A stretch of DNA of 64,000 bases from the NCBI RefSeq assembly GCF_028554725.1, contig NC_071668.1, positions 15,173,501 through 15,237,500 on the forward strand. The letters run 5' to 3'. Below are positions 1 through 13,680 of the stretch, in pieces (the first letter of the stretch is position 1; the number at the start of each line of letters is the position of its first letter). The stretch is from Zeugodacus cucurbitae. Its lineage: Eukaryota > Arthropoda > Insecta > Diptera > Tephritidae. The position numbers and the translations under genes are program-made. The notes beneath the pieces are model-generated. The model did no database searches and had not been told where the DNA came from. It worked only from the letters and a program-made list of their open reading frames with translations.

Positions 1-3000
1 TAAACTGACTAGAATTTTAAAGGATTTAATATTTAATTAAAAAATTACAAAAACGACATTTTTCAAATTTTAAATTTCAAAATTCCGAAAAAAATTTTCT
101 GTTTATATAAACTATCCATATCTAAATATTTCCCTAACTTATGTTTAAAACCACATGGATAATAAAAATTAAAGCCACTAAAATTCCATAACCACTTTTA
201 TACTGTAATTTTATTGGTGAGTTGATCGCCGCTAGCACTGTAATAAAATCATAACTGACTGCTGGCGAAATGCTACCTTTTAACCCAACCAAAATAGCAA
301 TGGTGTTCAAAGAAAATACTGTCTATACATTGCTCACCATAACTTTTAACCAACGATACAAAACAAAAAAGCAAAAACAAAAAATTGGTAAATAGCAAAC
401 GCGTAGTTTTGAAAAATTCAAAATTCACGCACATATTGAACTAACGACAGCGTTGGCGGTGAGTGAGGCGCTCTAAACTTGAAAGTACCCTTATGACGGC
501 CACCTTAGTCAGCGGTCTCCACCTCAACTTTGCATACGCAACAACCATCATATTTTGCCTTATCAATACTTGCAGGCCCGTTGCGAGTGGTGTAACATGC
601 CTCTAACTACTCACCGCCTATCGCTAGCTCTTATGGGTAGCTGTGTAGCTGTACCTGTAGACACAAAACCAATCAAGTGGCGTACATCAGCAAAAAGCAC
701 GTCAATCAACAGCAATGCTAACGGTAGTCGCGGCGGCATTTGTTGGTGTCACAATCCTTTTGCTGGCTGTCGGCTAAAGGCTTCCTATCTGCGACCACTA
801 CCTTGCCTCATATAACTAACACATTGTACTCTCGAACAATTTTTGTACTCGTACACACGCTCTTATTGCACGCGTACCCCTACGCATATGACAGGCTCAG
901 CTACCGTTTGTTTAATGCTTTCTGCTACTTCTTCTACTATTTCTGGCGTTTGCTGATCAATCTGCTCATGCCACAGCTCATAGCTCTAAACTCAGCTCGG
1001 CTCAGGCAGCAGCCAACAACGGCCGTTGGTCGCCGCGCTTTGTGTATTTGCTTGAATGTTGGTAAACTTCCTCACTTTGTATGTGTATCTGCTTGTGTGT
1101 GTTTTGCATTATGCGCGCGCGACTGCTTTCCTTTCTGCTGATAGCATTCTCATGCCATTGCTTTCAGTTAAATTTTTTTTCTTTTACACTGCTATTTTGA
1201 TTGTTATTACAGTCACCGTTTGCTTGACATACGAAGTTTTCATTGCTTTAGGTTACTCATACGCCATGGCGGTTCCGATATTTGTATGAATACAATTGCT
1301 TAAGTTGACTTATGTCTGTTGACGGAACAAAAGTGCCGTATCCTCCTGGAAAGTGCCGTATTTTCTCCTGGCATGTTTGCTTTCTTTTAAATAAAACTGG
1401 CTTTAAATTTTAGTATTAAGGAAGTTAAGTGTTCAATCAATTTGAACTTGAAGCGGCATGACAAGACTAATATATTACCCATCTCATAACAAAGTTAGAA
1501 ATATCGATATCTTAATTTCGATCAGTTAGATATTTTAAAATTTTCTTGAAAATATTTGCTTTTTGCGGATCCATTTTTGGTAAAAAAAAAATTATAGCTA
1601 GAACTAGCTAATTCGTATATCTGAGCTTTATTTGCATTTGATTATCCTTGTAGCTGTAGATATACTTTTAGAACACCAACTGAATACTGTAAAATACTTT
1701 TAAATCATTATTAAAATAAAATTCTGTAGTCGAGAAACTCCAAAATCGGAATGGAATAAACAAAAATCACTTAAAAAATGTTTTTCAAACTACCAACAAA
1801 ATTCATTAATTTCTTCGACAATTCTTCTACTCATTAACGAATTACTGCATTTGTATATTTCACCTTTGACTGACCAACCACACACCACACTCCATTATTG
1901 TGTGCGCTTTATTAACTTCTAAGCCGCTTGCGAATCGATAACGAACAAATAAAATTCGCAGTAAAAAGAGAAGAAATAAAAATACAATTATTAAAAAGAT
2001 CAATAATAAAACAACAACAGCATTTGGTCAGTCAGTTTTTGCGAAATGTTCAAAAAACATGCAATTAAGTCGTTAATACTTCATCGATTTAATTCCCTAC
2101 ACAACGTGCATATGCGCTCAAACCACCACAATCAGCCAGTACAGCGCCAATGCACACCCTAAGCACAACTTGAGATATGCGCGTACGCAATAAACTTTAG
2201 TACAACAACAACAACAATACCCGCATACACGTGTGCTCATCCTAACCTCGAAATACAGAAGGAAGAATGGTTGAAAAAATATGCAGTATTGGTAGCGGTG
2301 TTGATGGTAGTGGTGTTGTTGGTGTGGAGGGTGGTGTTTGAAAGGATTAAAGCATTAGCGCGTGCGGACGTCGCCGTGGATGAGCCGCCTTCGTCCGTAG
2401 TCGTCGTCAAATGAATGTTTGCCAAATGTAAAAATGATACCTACTTTAAATTGTTGGTAAGCAAACAAAGCGGAAGACAGACCAAACAGTGACGATGGTG
2501 GCGTCGACGACTAGGCTAGCCATACATTCCAACTGCTTTTCCCCCCTAACTATCCTGCAACTTTATCGCGCCGGTTTTTTTGGCCAACTAAATAGCGAAT
2601 TCCACGCTACTGTTGTTTTCTATTTGTCTGTCGCGGCGTCTATCAATTCATCAAAACTGAAACAGGACAAACAGTGCGCGACAACAAACACACATCGACT
2701 CATATAACTGTATGTAGAGAATTTATGTGTTAGTAGCAAGTTGTGGCGCTTGTTGTTGTTGCAGTCGAAAAGTAAAACAACACCAACAACGAAAATAACT
2801 AAATAAACAACAGCAACGGAAGCGGAAATGGAATTGGCAATGTTGTTAAGTTTGCGCTGACGCAAGCCGAAAGGCCTGGTCAAATAAAATTTGTTAGGCT
2901 CGACGCTGGTAACGGTTGTTTTATGGCACACAGGTGTATATATGCAATCAAACAGACAAGCGTACATACATATAGATTGAAGTTTATGCTGGTTGAAAGA

Positions 3001-3277
3001 CTATCATAACTGTCTGTTGTTGCAATAAACTTATTTTGTTGTAAGAAATGACGCTCTGCAATGTCTTTGGTAGTAAATGTATTTTACCGTTATTCGTGTA
3101 GTGTTAATGTTGTTGGTTTTTTATGTACAAACTACAAAATACGTTTGGCTTTGTGTTGCTGATTACCTTTTCGCGATTTTTTTCGGTTATATTTACCGTT
3201 ATGCAGTTGTGAAATTACAGTTAAAGTTTTCTGCTGTTTTTCTGAGCATTACAAATCGTTCATTCAGTTGTTCTCTA
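1..3277. other. Non-coding AT-rich DNA, no gene seen
   Basis: No open frame here has the composition of a real protein. The stretch contains GTT/CAA runs (for example near 2200 and 2290-2340) and, at 1329-1371, a short direct repeat in which AAGTGCCGTAT followed by TCCTGG occurs twice. No splice-bounded exon, promoter or RNA gene could be supported. Confidence 0.6.
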
Positions 3278-3446
3278 TTCAACTCTATCGAATCGCCTAA
3301 CTCGCTAACTGGAATCTCCAGAATCCCAAAAAAATTTCGAGTTACAGAGACTTCCGAGTTACAGAGGTAATTTGTAAGAAATTTGACTTCTAGTGCCAAT
3401 ACAAAAGTTCGAGTTATGGAGAACGTCGAGATATAGAAGTTCACCT
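3278..3446 (-). mobile_element. Small pogo-type MITE, copy A (minus orientation)
   Basis: Read on the minus strand, this segment aligns over nearly its whole length with 49170-49333. Shared landmarks in order are GAACTTCTATA, TTCTCCATAACTCGAAC, a TTGGCA(A/C)TAGAAG block and AACTCGGAAGTCTCT, ending in a degraded GAGTTGAA. Both copies consist of repeated 'ATAACTCGAA' motifs and have no coding capacity. The better-kept copy at 49 kb has TA-flanked ends starting CAGTTGAACT, the style of pogo/Tigger ends. This copy has more decayed ends, so its borders are approximate. It is a non-autonomous element; the family name is inference. Confidence 0.6.
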
Positions 3447-6400
3447 TTATGTAAATTAAACATTTAGACTAATTATTTCTTAACTTACGTATATGCCATT
3501 AAATAGATGCCATTTCGAAACCAGTTATCTTACCTGCAAATAAAGAGAGGAGAAAGAGAATGTTAATATTTAAATATCTGTTTTTTTATGAAATTTAAAT
3601 GTATATAATTATATTTATGTATGTATGTATGAACTTATTTACAACTCCATAACCTCACACCTTTTCTTACTCCTTTTTAAACTGAATATAATTTTCAAAT
3701 CATTCACAAGCAGAGCTACCTACACTCTTTCTAGCTGTTTATTAAATCACCTCTTTATTACATAATCACCAGCAATTAAATTTATTTAATTTAAACATTA
3801 AGAAAAAAACTCACAAAAACTCAAACCCTTTCCCCCAATAAGAAAATAACTGGCTAAAGTACGGGAAAAATCGGCATTAAACACAGTTCGTTGGCTGCTT
3901 CTTGCAGTATTATAAAATGTGAGAAAAAGAGGCGCATAAAAAAGCAGCAATTTTCTTCTTTACTGCTTCGCTTCAAAGCAGCAAGGCAGCAAGATAAAGG
4001 AAACCACTCCTCTCCCACCCTAGCTATATATGTATAAAGATGTATTTCTATTTGTGCATGGACTTCTTTTGCTTGTATACTATGTGTGTGTGTGTCTTCA
4101 CGCTTAACATCTCTATAAGCAGCACTTGAGTAGCGCCTCAAAATAGGCTACAATGCATGGGAGAGTAGCAAGGAAATTAAAAAGAAAATCGAAAAAAAAA
4201 TATTTAAACCGCTAGCTAATAGTCTCCTCCATTTACTTCTCCGGCTAAATTGTATATAAGACGAGCAGTTTCAGCACGTCGAGTAAGTAATTAAAATAGC
4301 TACTAAAAAAAGCTGACGGTGAAACAACAATAAAATGTCGTTTACATTTTTAAAGCCTAATTTTGGGCGCACGCTGTGTGTATGTACCGCTATTTTCAGT
4401 ACAGCGACGTTGCTTTGAAGTGCAGAGATGCATTCGATAAATACATATACATATATTCAGAGACATATACAAGTTTGTTTGTATGCTTGTATGTATGTAA
4501 TTGCGTTCACTAATTCAATTTGGCAATTATGTTTGGCAACAATGCTTTGTTGTCATAATTACCACCCTCATTGTAGTCATTCTTCTTCTTATGCTTTGCA
4601 CGCAACACACTTCATTTAAGTTGGCGACAAACACACCAACACATAACGGTATACATACATAGATATGGTTAATTTCTTATAAAAACAGTAGTAACAGCCA
4701 CAACGCCGTTAAGCACCTCGGCAGCAGCGTCGCAGCATCGAGGCGGCTTGTAACAATAATTACTCATGTCGGAAATTGTCCTTTGATGCGTATACACAAA
4801 CACACACACACATAGATGCACATTGCATGAACACAATTACGATTTACTACAGCGTAGTAACTGCGTTTTCCCGCGTCACACAGGCTGCCCACCTCCACTG
4901 AGCGCCACTGTGCGTTGGCGCTTTGTATTAACGTAAGTCTCATGTATTGGTTGTTGGGTGCCTGGATGTGGTGTTGTCGCCTGCTTGCTGCTACGTGCAT
5001 TGAATTTTTCTTGCGATTTTGTGCGCCCAAATTTAAGGTAATTTTTTTATTTTTTTCTTTAGTATTTTTTTGGGTGTTGAGTTGATTTTGGTTGGGGCTA
5101 AGGTTTATGGCGTTTTTATACTTCTGGGGCAGTGCACAAATTGAGTTCAGCTGTAAATGCCTACTGGGGAGAATGGTAGGCTTATGCAGGTGAAATAACA
5201 ATTATAGTGTTGCCAGAAATTAGAGTTGCCAAGCTGTTTCATTTTGTGAAAGTGACAATTTCAGAAAAAGTTTTTAGGATTCAGTTTCAAAATATATATG
5301 TACATATATGTACATATTTTTGTGCATCTAAATATTTTTTTAATTATACATTAAACGCCCCTCGAACTGGTCTACGAAGTGCTCCAAAGCTTATTCTCCG
5401 GAATCAAAACTGTTCCTTAGAAACCAGAAGCGCTAATCATCAGCTCTAAAGCAAAATAATTATAAGCTAGGTCTTGTATTCTCAAATGGCGTATGTACTT
5501 ATACCCTTATAACACTTTCTACGTAATTTTCTCACCGCCGCCAATGCAATGACTTGCAACAATTTTTGTCGCATTCAACATAAAGGACTATATGTATATA
5601 TATAAATAAATAAATAGAAAAAATTCAACAACTGCAGAAATATTGATAATTCAAATCTCGCCTGCAGCAAACTAAATGCAAAAAAAATTGAAATGCGAGA
5701 TATTAGAAAGTCTGCATTAATTTCCTCTTCGCTTTCTCATACCCAACATTTAAATATCAATATATACATATGTGTGTGTGTGTTTGGCTGTAAGTAATCA
5801 AAGCATATAACCCTCGGGCGTCACATTGCACGACTGCAACACGGTCCCTTGGTGCCACTTGAAAGGCTAACCGCTGTTTATGCGACTGCAGTCTGATAAA
5901 AGCCTTGCTCCGCGTTTGCACGCTATGTCACACTCCATACTCAGTTGTGAATGTTTGTATGTACATATATCCGGGAGGTGGCTGTTTGCCTGACAGACAG
6001 TCAGTCGCTACTGCAGTGCAGTATACTCGCACCACCAATTCTTTTTAGAGCTGACTGAGCAGGACTTGGTGCGGCACAGTGTGTTGAATGCAAGACTTTG
6101 TGAGGGGATGCAAAGAGTTTTGTATAAAATATATTTTTTCAACCCAATTTGTTTTTTAATTAACAATATTTCTTTCTATTGTAAATTTTAAATTACTTAG
6201 AAAAATATATTTTAAATATAATGGAAACATAGTTTGACTAAACAAATGTTTTATTAATAATATTCCTTAAAAATTTTGTTTTATCAATATTTTTTAATTT
6301 ATAAAATAATTTATTACTTATAATTGCAATAAAAATATAAAAAAAAATTAACTATAAAAATTTTAATTTTTTATTTTTTTTTTTTAATCAAATAATTTCT

Positions 6401-8719
6401 TTAAAAATATATATTTTTTAACTTTTAATTTGCCTCCAGTAGGCACTGAATCGCACCACTGTTCAATTTCACCAAGGGATAATAAGCTTTTGTTGTTTTG
6501 TTAGCCCCGCTATGTAGTGTCGTAGCGCATTAGATTTCTAAGTGCATATGTTGCACGTGCTGCATGTGTGTCATTGCATTAGTGCATTATGCGCATGGTT
6601 GTTGTTTTATGCTTTCACCCTTCACATACGCTAAAGTCCATTTGTGTTACACAAATTACGCGAATGTAGCGAGCGCTTCTAAACCGCCACCACCAACACA
6701 ACACGACACAGTAGCTTATGAAGAAGCGTGTATGGTATGGTGAGCTTTCCATGAAAGGATATTTTTTAATGAAGCGTTTTTTGGTTTTTCTAGTTTTCCT
6801 TTTTGGACAAACAAGTATGCACAATGTTTTACAAAACGCTTTTCAGACAGGCGCACACCAAAAAAAAGGGATGCACATACACACGTTGTTGCGTACAGAA
6901 TTGAATTACAATGTTGTTGTAGCAGCGAGATTGAACTCAATTGCATTTTGCGCGGCGCAGCGGATTAAGTAGTGGTGACTTTGTCATATACACAGTAATA
7001 CTATATATGAGTTATAGTGGTGTGGGTATATGTGTTGCAAGTGTTCCGTGCCGCATGTGAAATTGTTGCCAATTGCATTTGAGTAGCAAATGTACGCGGC
7101 GACGAGGACGGCCACTTCCACTTCTACTTTCCGGTTTTTCAAGTTGGCCGTAGTGGCCTGGGAAACGTGTGCAGAATATTGCAGGTTTTTGAAAGTTGTT
7201 GTTTTTTGTTGTAGCAACAGCATTAACGCAGCGTGCATCAGCTAGAAATTTTAGAGCTGGTTTTTACTTATGCAGCTCTTCCTAGGGGAAATATGTTTTT
7301 TTACACTTTTTTTCTTGCACAGCATGGTTGCTGTTGAAAGGATTTTCATACTTTTGGTTTTTCTATGTTTCAGCTATTTTTTTCTTATTTTGCATTTAGC
7401 TTGTTAGACACGCTCAGTGAACAGTAAATTTAATGATTGCAATTAGTGCATAAACCTGTGAATTATTAAGTGAAATGCAGTTCGGAGAAGGTTAGAGGTT
7501 GCGGTTAGTTGTTTTTTTCATAGTCCCTTTTATTAGCACAGTTTTAGGCGCAGAAGGGAGGTAAATGAGTTAGGCAAAAAAGAATTGAATATCTAATAGA
7601 TATTATTCTATTAAAAATGAGTTATGAATTTATTCAGTTGTCGTTTAACCTTATTTGCCCTCATCAAGTTTCACTGCATTCAAAATTGTTTTAGTCTAAT
7701 TGTAGTTAAGATAAAATTAGAAATACTAAAGTAATCTTTCCTCTTAAAATCTCCTTTTTTTAATATTTATAATTTTATTTTTTATGAAATTAGTATAATT
7801 TAACTTTAAGCGAAAATATCATCACATCTAAACTGTCAATTGCAATATAAATCACTCAAATATGCACACAAATACACTATTCTTCTTTCATAATTCCATT
7901 TTCCCCTTAAATTAAACATCTCGCCTCCTGATTGGCTAAGAAATTCCCCACACACATGTAAATGCATGCATTACACTTGCAGAATTGCATACTTGATTGG
8001 CGAATTAAAATTGCACAACAGACACGAACTGCACTGCACGATCGTTGCGGTCGATGTTGTAACGCAGCGCATTGGTGCTTACATTCGTGAATTCAACGAG
8101 CGCTCACTAATTGCGAATAATAAAAACAAAACATTGCCAATGAGTAGTCGGCCAAGTTAAATGACAAAGCTGCAGAGATCATATGTCGAGAATGCAACCA
8201 ACAACAACGCCACAATAAGAAAGTGTCTGTGGAAGACAAGAGAGTTTGTGTGCAATGACAATAGCAACAACACACGCTTGCAGCAATATTGGTATGAGTG
8301 AATTGACTGTGTGTATAGCAGTTCATATATGAATATGTAAATCAGAATTTTCGATATTGCCCAATGAGATGTGTTGCCAAAGTACACTGTGTAAAAAATA
8401 TCGCATGCGAGTGTATAATGTGAGCTTACAAAGTACTTTAAAAATAGAATAAATGCAATTTATGAATATATTATATTAATTATGGTATGTACAGTGATGT
8501 GAAAAATGTTTATAATAATTAATAATTTTTTTTATTCAATAATTCATAATTTTTAAGTCACATTTTTTATAAAAGTAAATATGTTAATTGTTGTTTACGA
8601 ATGTATATTGTTGTAGAATATAGGCAAATAATGAATACATTATCTTAGAACCGTTTTCTTTCGGCAGACAAGGTCAAAGCTTTTTCTTAATATTTTCTTT
8701 TTATATAAATTATCAATCG
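3447..8719. other. Non-coding AT-rich DNA, no gene seen
   Basis: Contains simple repeats, including (TG)n near 4083 and 5771. A very AT-rich block lies at about 6130-6430 and is mostly A/T homopolymer runs. The short frames translate to low-complexity or cysteine/histidine-rich strings typical of microsatellite DNA. No exon, RNA gene or transposon ends could be supported. Confidence 0.55.
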
Positions 8720-9037
8720 ATTCTAAAATAGTTTTTATTCAATTTATATTGCCTATCAGAATTGTGTCTTTTGTTGTTGTATTAATTTGTTAGAGCCTAT
8801 ACAAGTTTCTTATCTTTACTATTCAATATACACATGTATGTATTTTAGTGAACCATTTAAAACAATTTAAACATTTTATGTATTATTATAGAGCTTGATT
8901 TAAGCTATTCCAAAATAGTTTTTGTTTGATTTATTTTTAATATTTCTGATATCAGTTTGTTTCCAGTGTTGTTGTACTCGGTTGTTAGAGCGTTTGTAAT
9001 AATAAAATATAATCTTTAGTCGATAGATTTTAGTGAA
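8720..9037. repeat. Imperfect direct duplication, offset about 187 bp
   Basis: The segment about 8720-8852 recurs, diverged, at about 8907-9037. Matching landmarks in order are AAAATAGTTTTT, a GTTGTTGTA stretch, TTGTTAGAGC and ATTTTAGTGAA. These are spaced almost equally in the two copies (offset 187 at the start, 185 at the end). It is an old tandem duplication with no coding capacity. Whether it is a local duplication or two copies of an unknown element cannot be told from this window. Confidence 0.6.
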
Positions 9038-9859
9038 ATCAATAAGAATTGAAATCATTATTTTATTTCTGCTTTGACCACAATTGTCTATACACTGCAT
9101 AATTCGTTCTTATAGTTCAATTAACTTAGACTTCGCATTTATTTATTAATTCTTTGACTTTTATCAACTGTTTTATATTTTACATTACCATTTTTCTAAC
9201 CAATATAAAATATATACGCACCATATTCCATTTCCGGAGATATTATTCATAATTTTAAATTATTATAAACAATTTTTTAACACTTTTTTATTTTTTTTTA
9301 ATTTTTCAAAAATATAATTAACACTTTTTGTACTTTTTTTTAATTTTTCAAAAAAAACATGTTTTCAACATGCACTCGTTATTTCCAATTTCAGTAATTT
9401 TCTTCACATCATTTCACGATGTGCTCACTGTGGTCACCACAAATTCCACACACTCTTTTGAGTTATATTTTTTGCACATTTTCGCACTCACTTTTGATTT
9501 GCTCCAATTTTTTCGCCACCGAGATATTGCATAATCGCGCAAATATTCAAGATATCAAATGTGCATTTATTTCACATTACCAAAAAGGTGACGACGAGTT
9601 GTGTCACATTAGGGGTTTTATTGTTGAGTTCTTTTTCACCATTTGTATAGCCTCATATTATTTACGTATATTCTGTGTATGTATGTATAACACCGAGTTC
9701 TTGTTATGCTGATTATATCGCTAATGTTTTTTTGTTTGCATACTAAACGTCGTTTTTTTTGTAAGTCTAACCTACATTTTGAAGTGCACCGGCAAACACA
9801 CACACATACCACATACTTGTATTATAACAAACAAAACAGAAATCAAGCGCACAGAAAAA
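9038..9859. other. Non-coding T-rich DNA, no gene seen
   Basis: T-rich and microsatellite-rich. Near 9270-9355 a stretch of the form AACACTTTTT...AATTTTTCAAAAA occurs twice in tandem. The overlapping short frames here have no recognisable domain. A CACA run lies near 9798. Confidence 0.5.
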
Positions 9860-10258
9860 AAAATGGCATCACAATCAGCAACCGCCGCTCTGGCGAGCCA
9901 GAACTTTCGTAAATACCGCGAAGCGAGTAATTTTCGGTGACGACGTCAAAACCGTAGCTGGTTAGAAGGAACTGACCCAGCTAAACAGCGAGCGAAATGT
10001 CGCTGTTAGAGGAAATAGCTTGAATAGTAGAGTGAGCTACAGCAACGCAGCAAAAGTGCCTTCGAGCGCGCACCAACAGCGAGCAGCGTAAAAGAGCGGA
10101 GTGCAACAACAACAACAATACTGTCGAAAAATAAATTGATTATCTGTTGTGCAGAAATTCGTAGAAATGTGCTAAATAAAATGGCAAACAAATGCTCACA
10201 CACACTCAGACGCGTAGAATTGAGAAATTCGCACACCTTCCTGAAGCGATAAAAAAAA
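9860..10258 (+). other. A/C-rich, relatively GC-rich block; possible 5' leader or exon
   Basis: This block differs from its T-rich flanks. It is rich in AGC, GAGCG and AACAAC units on the plus strand and contains an (AAC)n run near 10107. Untranslated first exons of large fly genes often look like this. A short frame, ATG at 10181 to the stop near 10252 (about 23 residues, M-A-N-K-C-S start), is present but not recognisable. There is no clear TATA box, convincing initiator or strong splice donor at its end. The call is compositional only. Transcript data would decide. Confidence 0.2.
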
Positions 10259-13200
10259 CCTGAGCGCTTTGTGTTAGTAAATTTTTTTTATTTTTTCTAA
10301 TTTTTTTATTTGCAAAAATTTGCGACGCGCATTTCCCGTTTCGCCAGCCAAATTGTGTTCAACTGCGTTGCTGGCAAATGTTTCCGTCGTTGTTGCTTGC
10401 GCTGCACACTTGCCATGCCATGCCGTTTGCGCATGTGTGTGTTACTCTATATAGATTTCTTTTTGTTTGTATTTATTCGCACACGCGAGCTGGCTTGCTT
10501 GCTGTTGTGGTCCCGTATGTTAGATCGCTATATCCCACCCCTTTCGCCGCCGGTCACTGATGCGATCACTGTGACTGCATATGAATGAAGACATGAGATT
10601 CGCAAATACACCGACACACACACACTCAAACAATCACATACACTTGCATTATAATTATTATTATCATTATTTACTTTGTTGTTGTTGTTTGTTAGACTTT
10701 TGATTACATTGCTTATTGTCTTCCAACGTCTGTATGTATGTGTTTGAAATGAGAGAGTGTGTATTGGTATTCCTCAAATGCAATAACAACAATAACTACG
10801 GAATTTGTTATGCCGAAAAAATAACAAGGTCAAATGCAGTTATTTAATTTGTATGCGCATGACGGCAGCGCGCGGCGAAGCAGTCAATCAGCTAAAGCTA
10901 AGCGACGAGTGGGTTTTGCGTGTGCATACATACATATGTTGATATGTATGTAGATTTGTGTGCATTTATATTTTTAGTGCAAATAAAAATCTGCAAAATA
11001 ATGCGGATACATACAAATGTAGAATAAGAATGAAAATTAGAGAGCTGAATAAAAAAATAATACAAATTGGCTGCAGTAAGGCACGAATACTGTTATATTA
11101 TATACATTTCTTTTTTTTAAATTCTTGTTTTTTAATATAAAACACTCCTTCAATCGTTGGACCCCACTGCTCCTTCGGGCAATGCAAAGCGTGACATGAA
11201 TTATAATGTTCGCTGTTGTCTTCTACCATTCTTCTTTCCTTTCCTTCTCACTTTTTTTTCAACAAATACCCCTTTTGGTCTTCCACGTACCTTGCGCAGT
11301 AGGTTATAAGTCCAAAGCAACGGTTCTTAATCGATCGGTGTTGCAAAAATGTAGCGGCAATGAAATGAAATAGCAAAATGCAACAGGCAACCAGGCAATC
11401 AGTTTGCCTGGTTAAGGATATTTATGCCTCAAGGCCAACGGAGGGTTTAGAGAAGCTAACATTTATTTGAAATTGTAACAGTGAAGATATTGGATTGGAT
11501 ATTCTTCTTCTTCTAAATACATATATATGTATGTATGTATATATGTGATCAAAGACGTATTGAGTAGGGTTAAGCGCATAAGGGATATTCATGCTGAAGA
11601 ATTTCTATTGCAGCTTTAATAAATATTTTCCATTCATTTATCACCTTGAATTCGCAGAAAAAATGCTCAAAGGTGCAAATTAAGTACCGCATTGTGAATT
11701 TCAAATTCACTTTTACTGAAACTGTTGCTTTTTCTTTCTATTTTTTTTTTATAAAACAATTCTCCTTGGGTACCCTGCTTCATTACTTTTGACTGTTAAT
11801 GAAAAACATCCAATTGAAGGATCGTAGGTGTGGCGTTATCATGCACGTTTAGTGTTTAATACAACAAATGAATGAATGAAATGTGCAAAAATCGGAAATT
11901 ATATTTGTATGGCTCAGATGTCTAATTCATGTCTACAGCTGCACAAGTTTTGCAATATAATTACCATGTCATGTTGGGAGTGGTAATGTTAAAACTGCAA
12001 CAAAGAGCTTTTAAGGAGTATTTTCTTAAGAAATAAGAATATACAGAATTTTTAAGATGATCCTTAAATATGAGAGAAGTAAGTAAACAAATGGCTAGAG
12101 TTGTTAGGAAGGTTCTCACATAATTAATTTCTTTTAATTAAGTTTTTTTAATTTATTTTTTTTTTTTTTAATTTGGAAATTGTGCACGATTGCTATATAA
12201 GAAAATAATTAAGAAGCATAGTTTTATTATTGCAATTAATTTTTATTAATTATTAATTAAATTATTTATTTAATATAAACTTTCAACTTTTTTATTGCAA
12301 TTTTTATTTTTATTAATTGTTAATTAAATTTTTGTTAATTATTTAATTTAAAACAGTAAATTTTTTTTTAAATCGGAAATAAATAACATTAAAAAATATT
12401 GCATACAACAACAAATATTAATTTGTATCTAAAAAACTTTAAAATATTTTAAAAATTTTAGATTTTAGAAAAGTATTTATGCAAACGTTTCGCATTTCAC
12501 AGAAAAAAAGTTTATTCATAGAAGCTGTATCAGCAGAATGAGTGAGTAATCAGCAGTCAGAAACGACAATAGCATTTCCTGCATTTGACGCGCCAAACAG
12601 CGAAACGCTGCTCATCTGGCTGCAGCGCACACTAAAAGACAACACAACACAAGCGGGCGGACAGTGGAACGCGGGAGATAAAGTCAAAAAGTCCCAAATT
12701 AGCAAATTGCGACATACAATTGCAGCCCTGGCGGTTATTTATTCAGTTTTTTTTTTCAAAATACAAAATTCACATGTGTATGCAATAAGTAAAGGAGAGA
12801 TGCTAGAAGGCGCCGCCACACAGAGTATATTTGAAAATAAATTAAATACATATATATATGTGTATGTATGTATGTGCAAACATTAATGCAAAACTTTAAG
12901 TCAGCCAGAAAAAAAAAACAAGCTACAAATAGCATTCATTGCAAAGAGTGCAAAATGTGCGGAAGAGCAATGGAAACGCAAACAAATATTATTTGCGAAA
13001 AAAACACTAAAATCGCATCAACAACAGTGCATACATACTCTGCAGCTGTATTTGTTGTTATTGTTAAAAAAGAGAGAAAAATAAAAAGCTCAACAAATGG
13101 CAAAAAAGTAAACAGCAATAACGTCAAGTGATTGCAACCAAGGTCAGCTGTGACGAACGACAGTAATGCCTCAAAATGTTGTTCTCTTTCGCTATTGCGG

Positions 13201-13438
13201 CGATGAGTAGATGCGTTGAATTAATTTAGTGAGTAAATTGTTAATTAGTTAGATGGATGCTAATTAAAAGCGCGCTAAATAGAAATTTGTATATTTATCA
13301 AGCAGTTATTAAAAAAAAATTAAATTTTTCAAAAATTTTAAATTTTTCAAAAATTTAAAATAAGTTTTTTTCGAAAGCTAAAAACATTTTTGGAATATCG
13401 CATATAGAAAATATTTTTTTTTTCTTAATTATTCAAAA
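10259..13438. other. Non-coding DNA with AT-rich block; one unrecognised short frame
   Basis: Begins with a sharp switch to T-rich DNA after 10259. A block of about 12120-12460 is dominated by TTAATTAA-like A/T sequence. A frame opening with GTG at 12542 runs to 12886. Its first 60 or so codons are of ordinary composition (residues such as P-A-F-D-A-P-N-S-E), then it runs into low-complexity sequence and a (TATG)n tract. It matches nothing I know and has no good ATG start (the ATG at 12538 meets a stop after three codons). I do not call it a gene. Confidence 0.45.
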
Positions 13439-13680
13439 ATCTGAAAATAAATTTTGGAGTCTCTTAAAGCTATTTTTAGATCCATTAACCATTCTTAGAA
13501 CTTATAAGACACCTTCAAGTAAAGTGGAGACCCACAATCGACACTAGAAATATAAAGAATTCTTCTCTTAGATCATTCGAAGATCTAAAACACAAATTTT
13601 GGAATCTTTTTCAGCTCATTTTTATAACTTATAAGACCCCTTTAAGTAAAGTGGAGTATAAAAAATTCTCCCAAATGTAT
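13439..13680. repeat. Imperfect direct duplication, about 140-bp offset
   Basis: Two diverged copies lie in tandem, about 13439-13565 and about 13580-13675. Shared landmarks in order are AAATTTTGGA(G/A)TCT, (A)ACTTATAAGAC, CAAGTAAAGTGGAG / TTTAAGTAAAGTGGAG, and AAA(G)AATTCTTC / AAAAATTCTCC. It is non-coding. Origin unknown: either a local duplication or a piece of an unidentified element. Confidence 0.5.

Noticed and set aside
4253..4290. TATATAAG followed by TCAGCACG and GTAAGTAA, resembling a TATA box, initiator and splice donor
   Set aside because: The TATA-to-initiator spacing (about 20 bp) is too short and the donor would fall at the start site; no exon follows.
12542..12886. 114-codon plus-strand frame with ordinary composition at its start
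   Set aside because: Opens at a GTG, matches no family I know, ends in low-complexity and microsatellite sequence, and has no supported splice sites.
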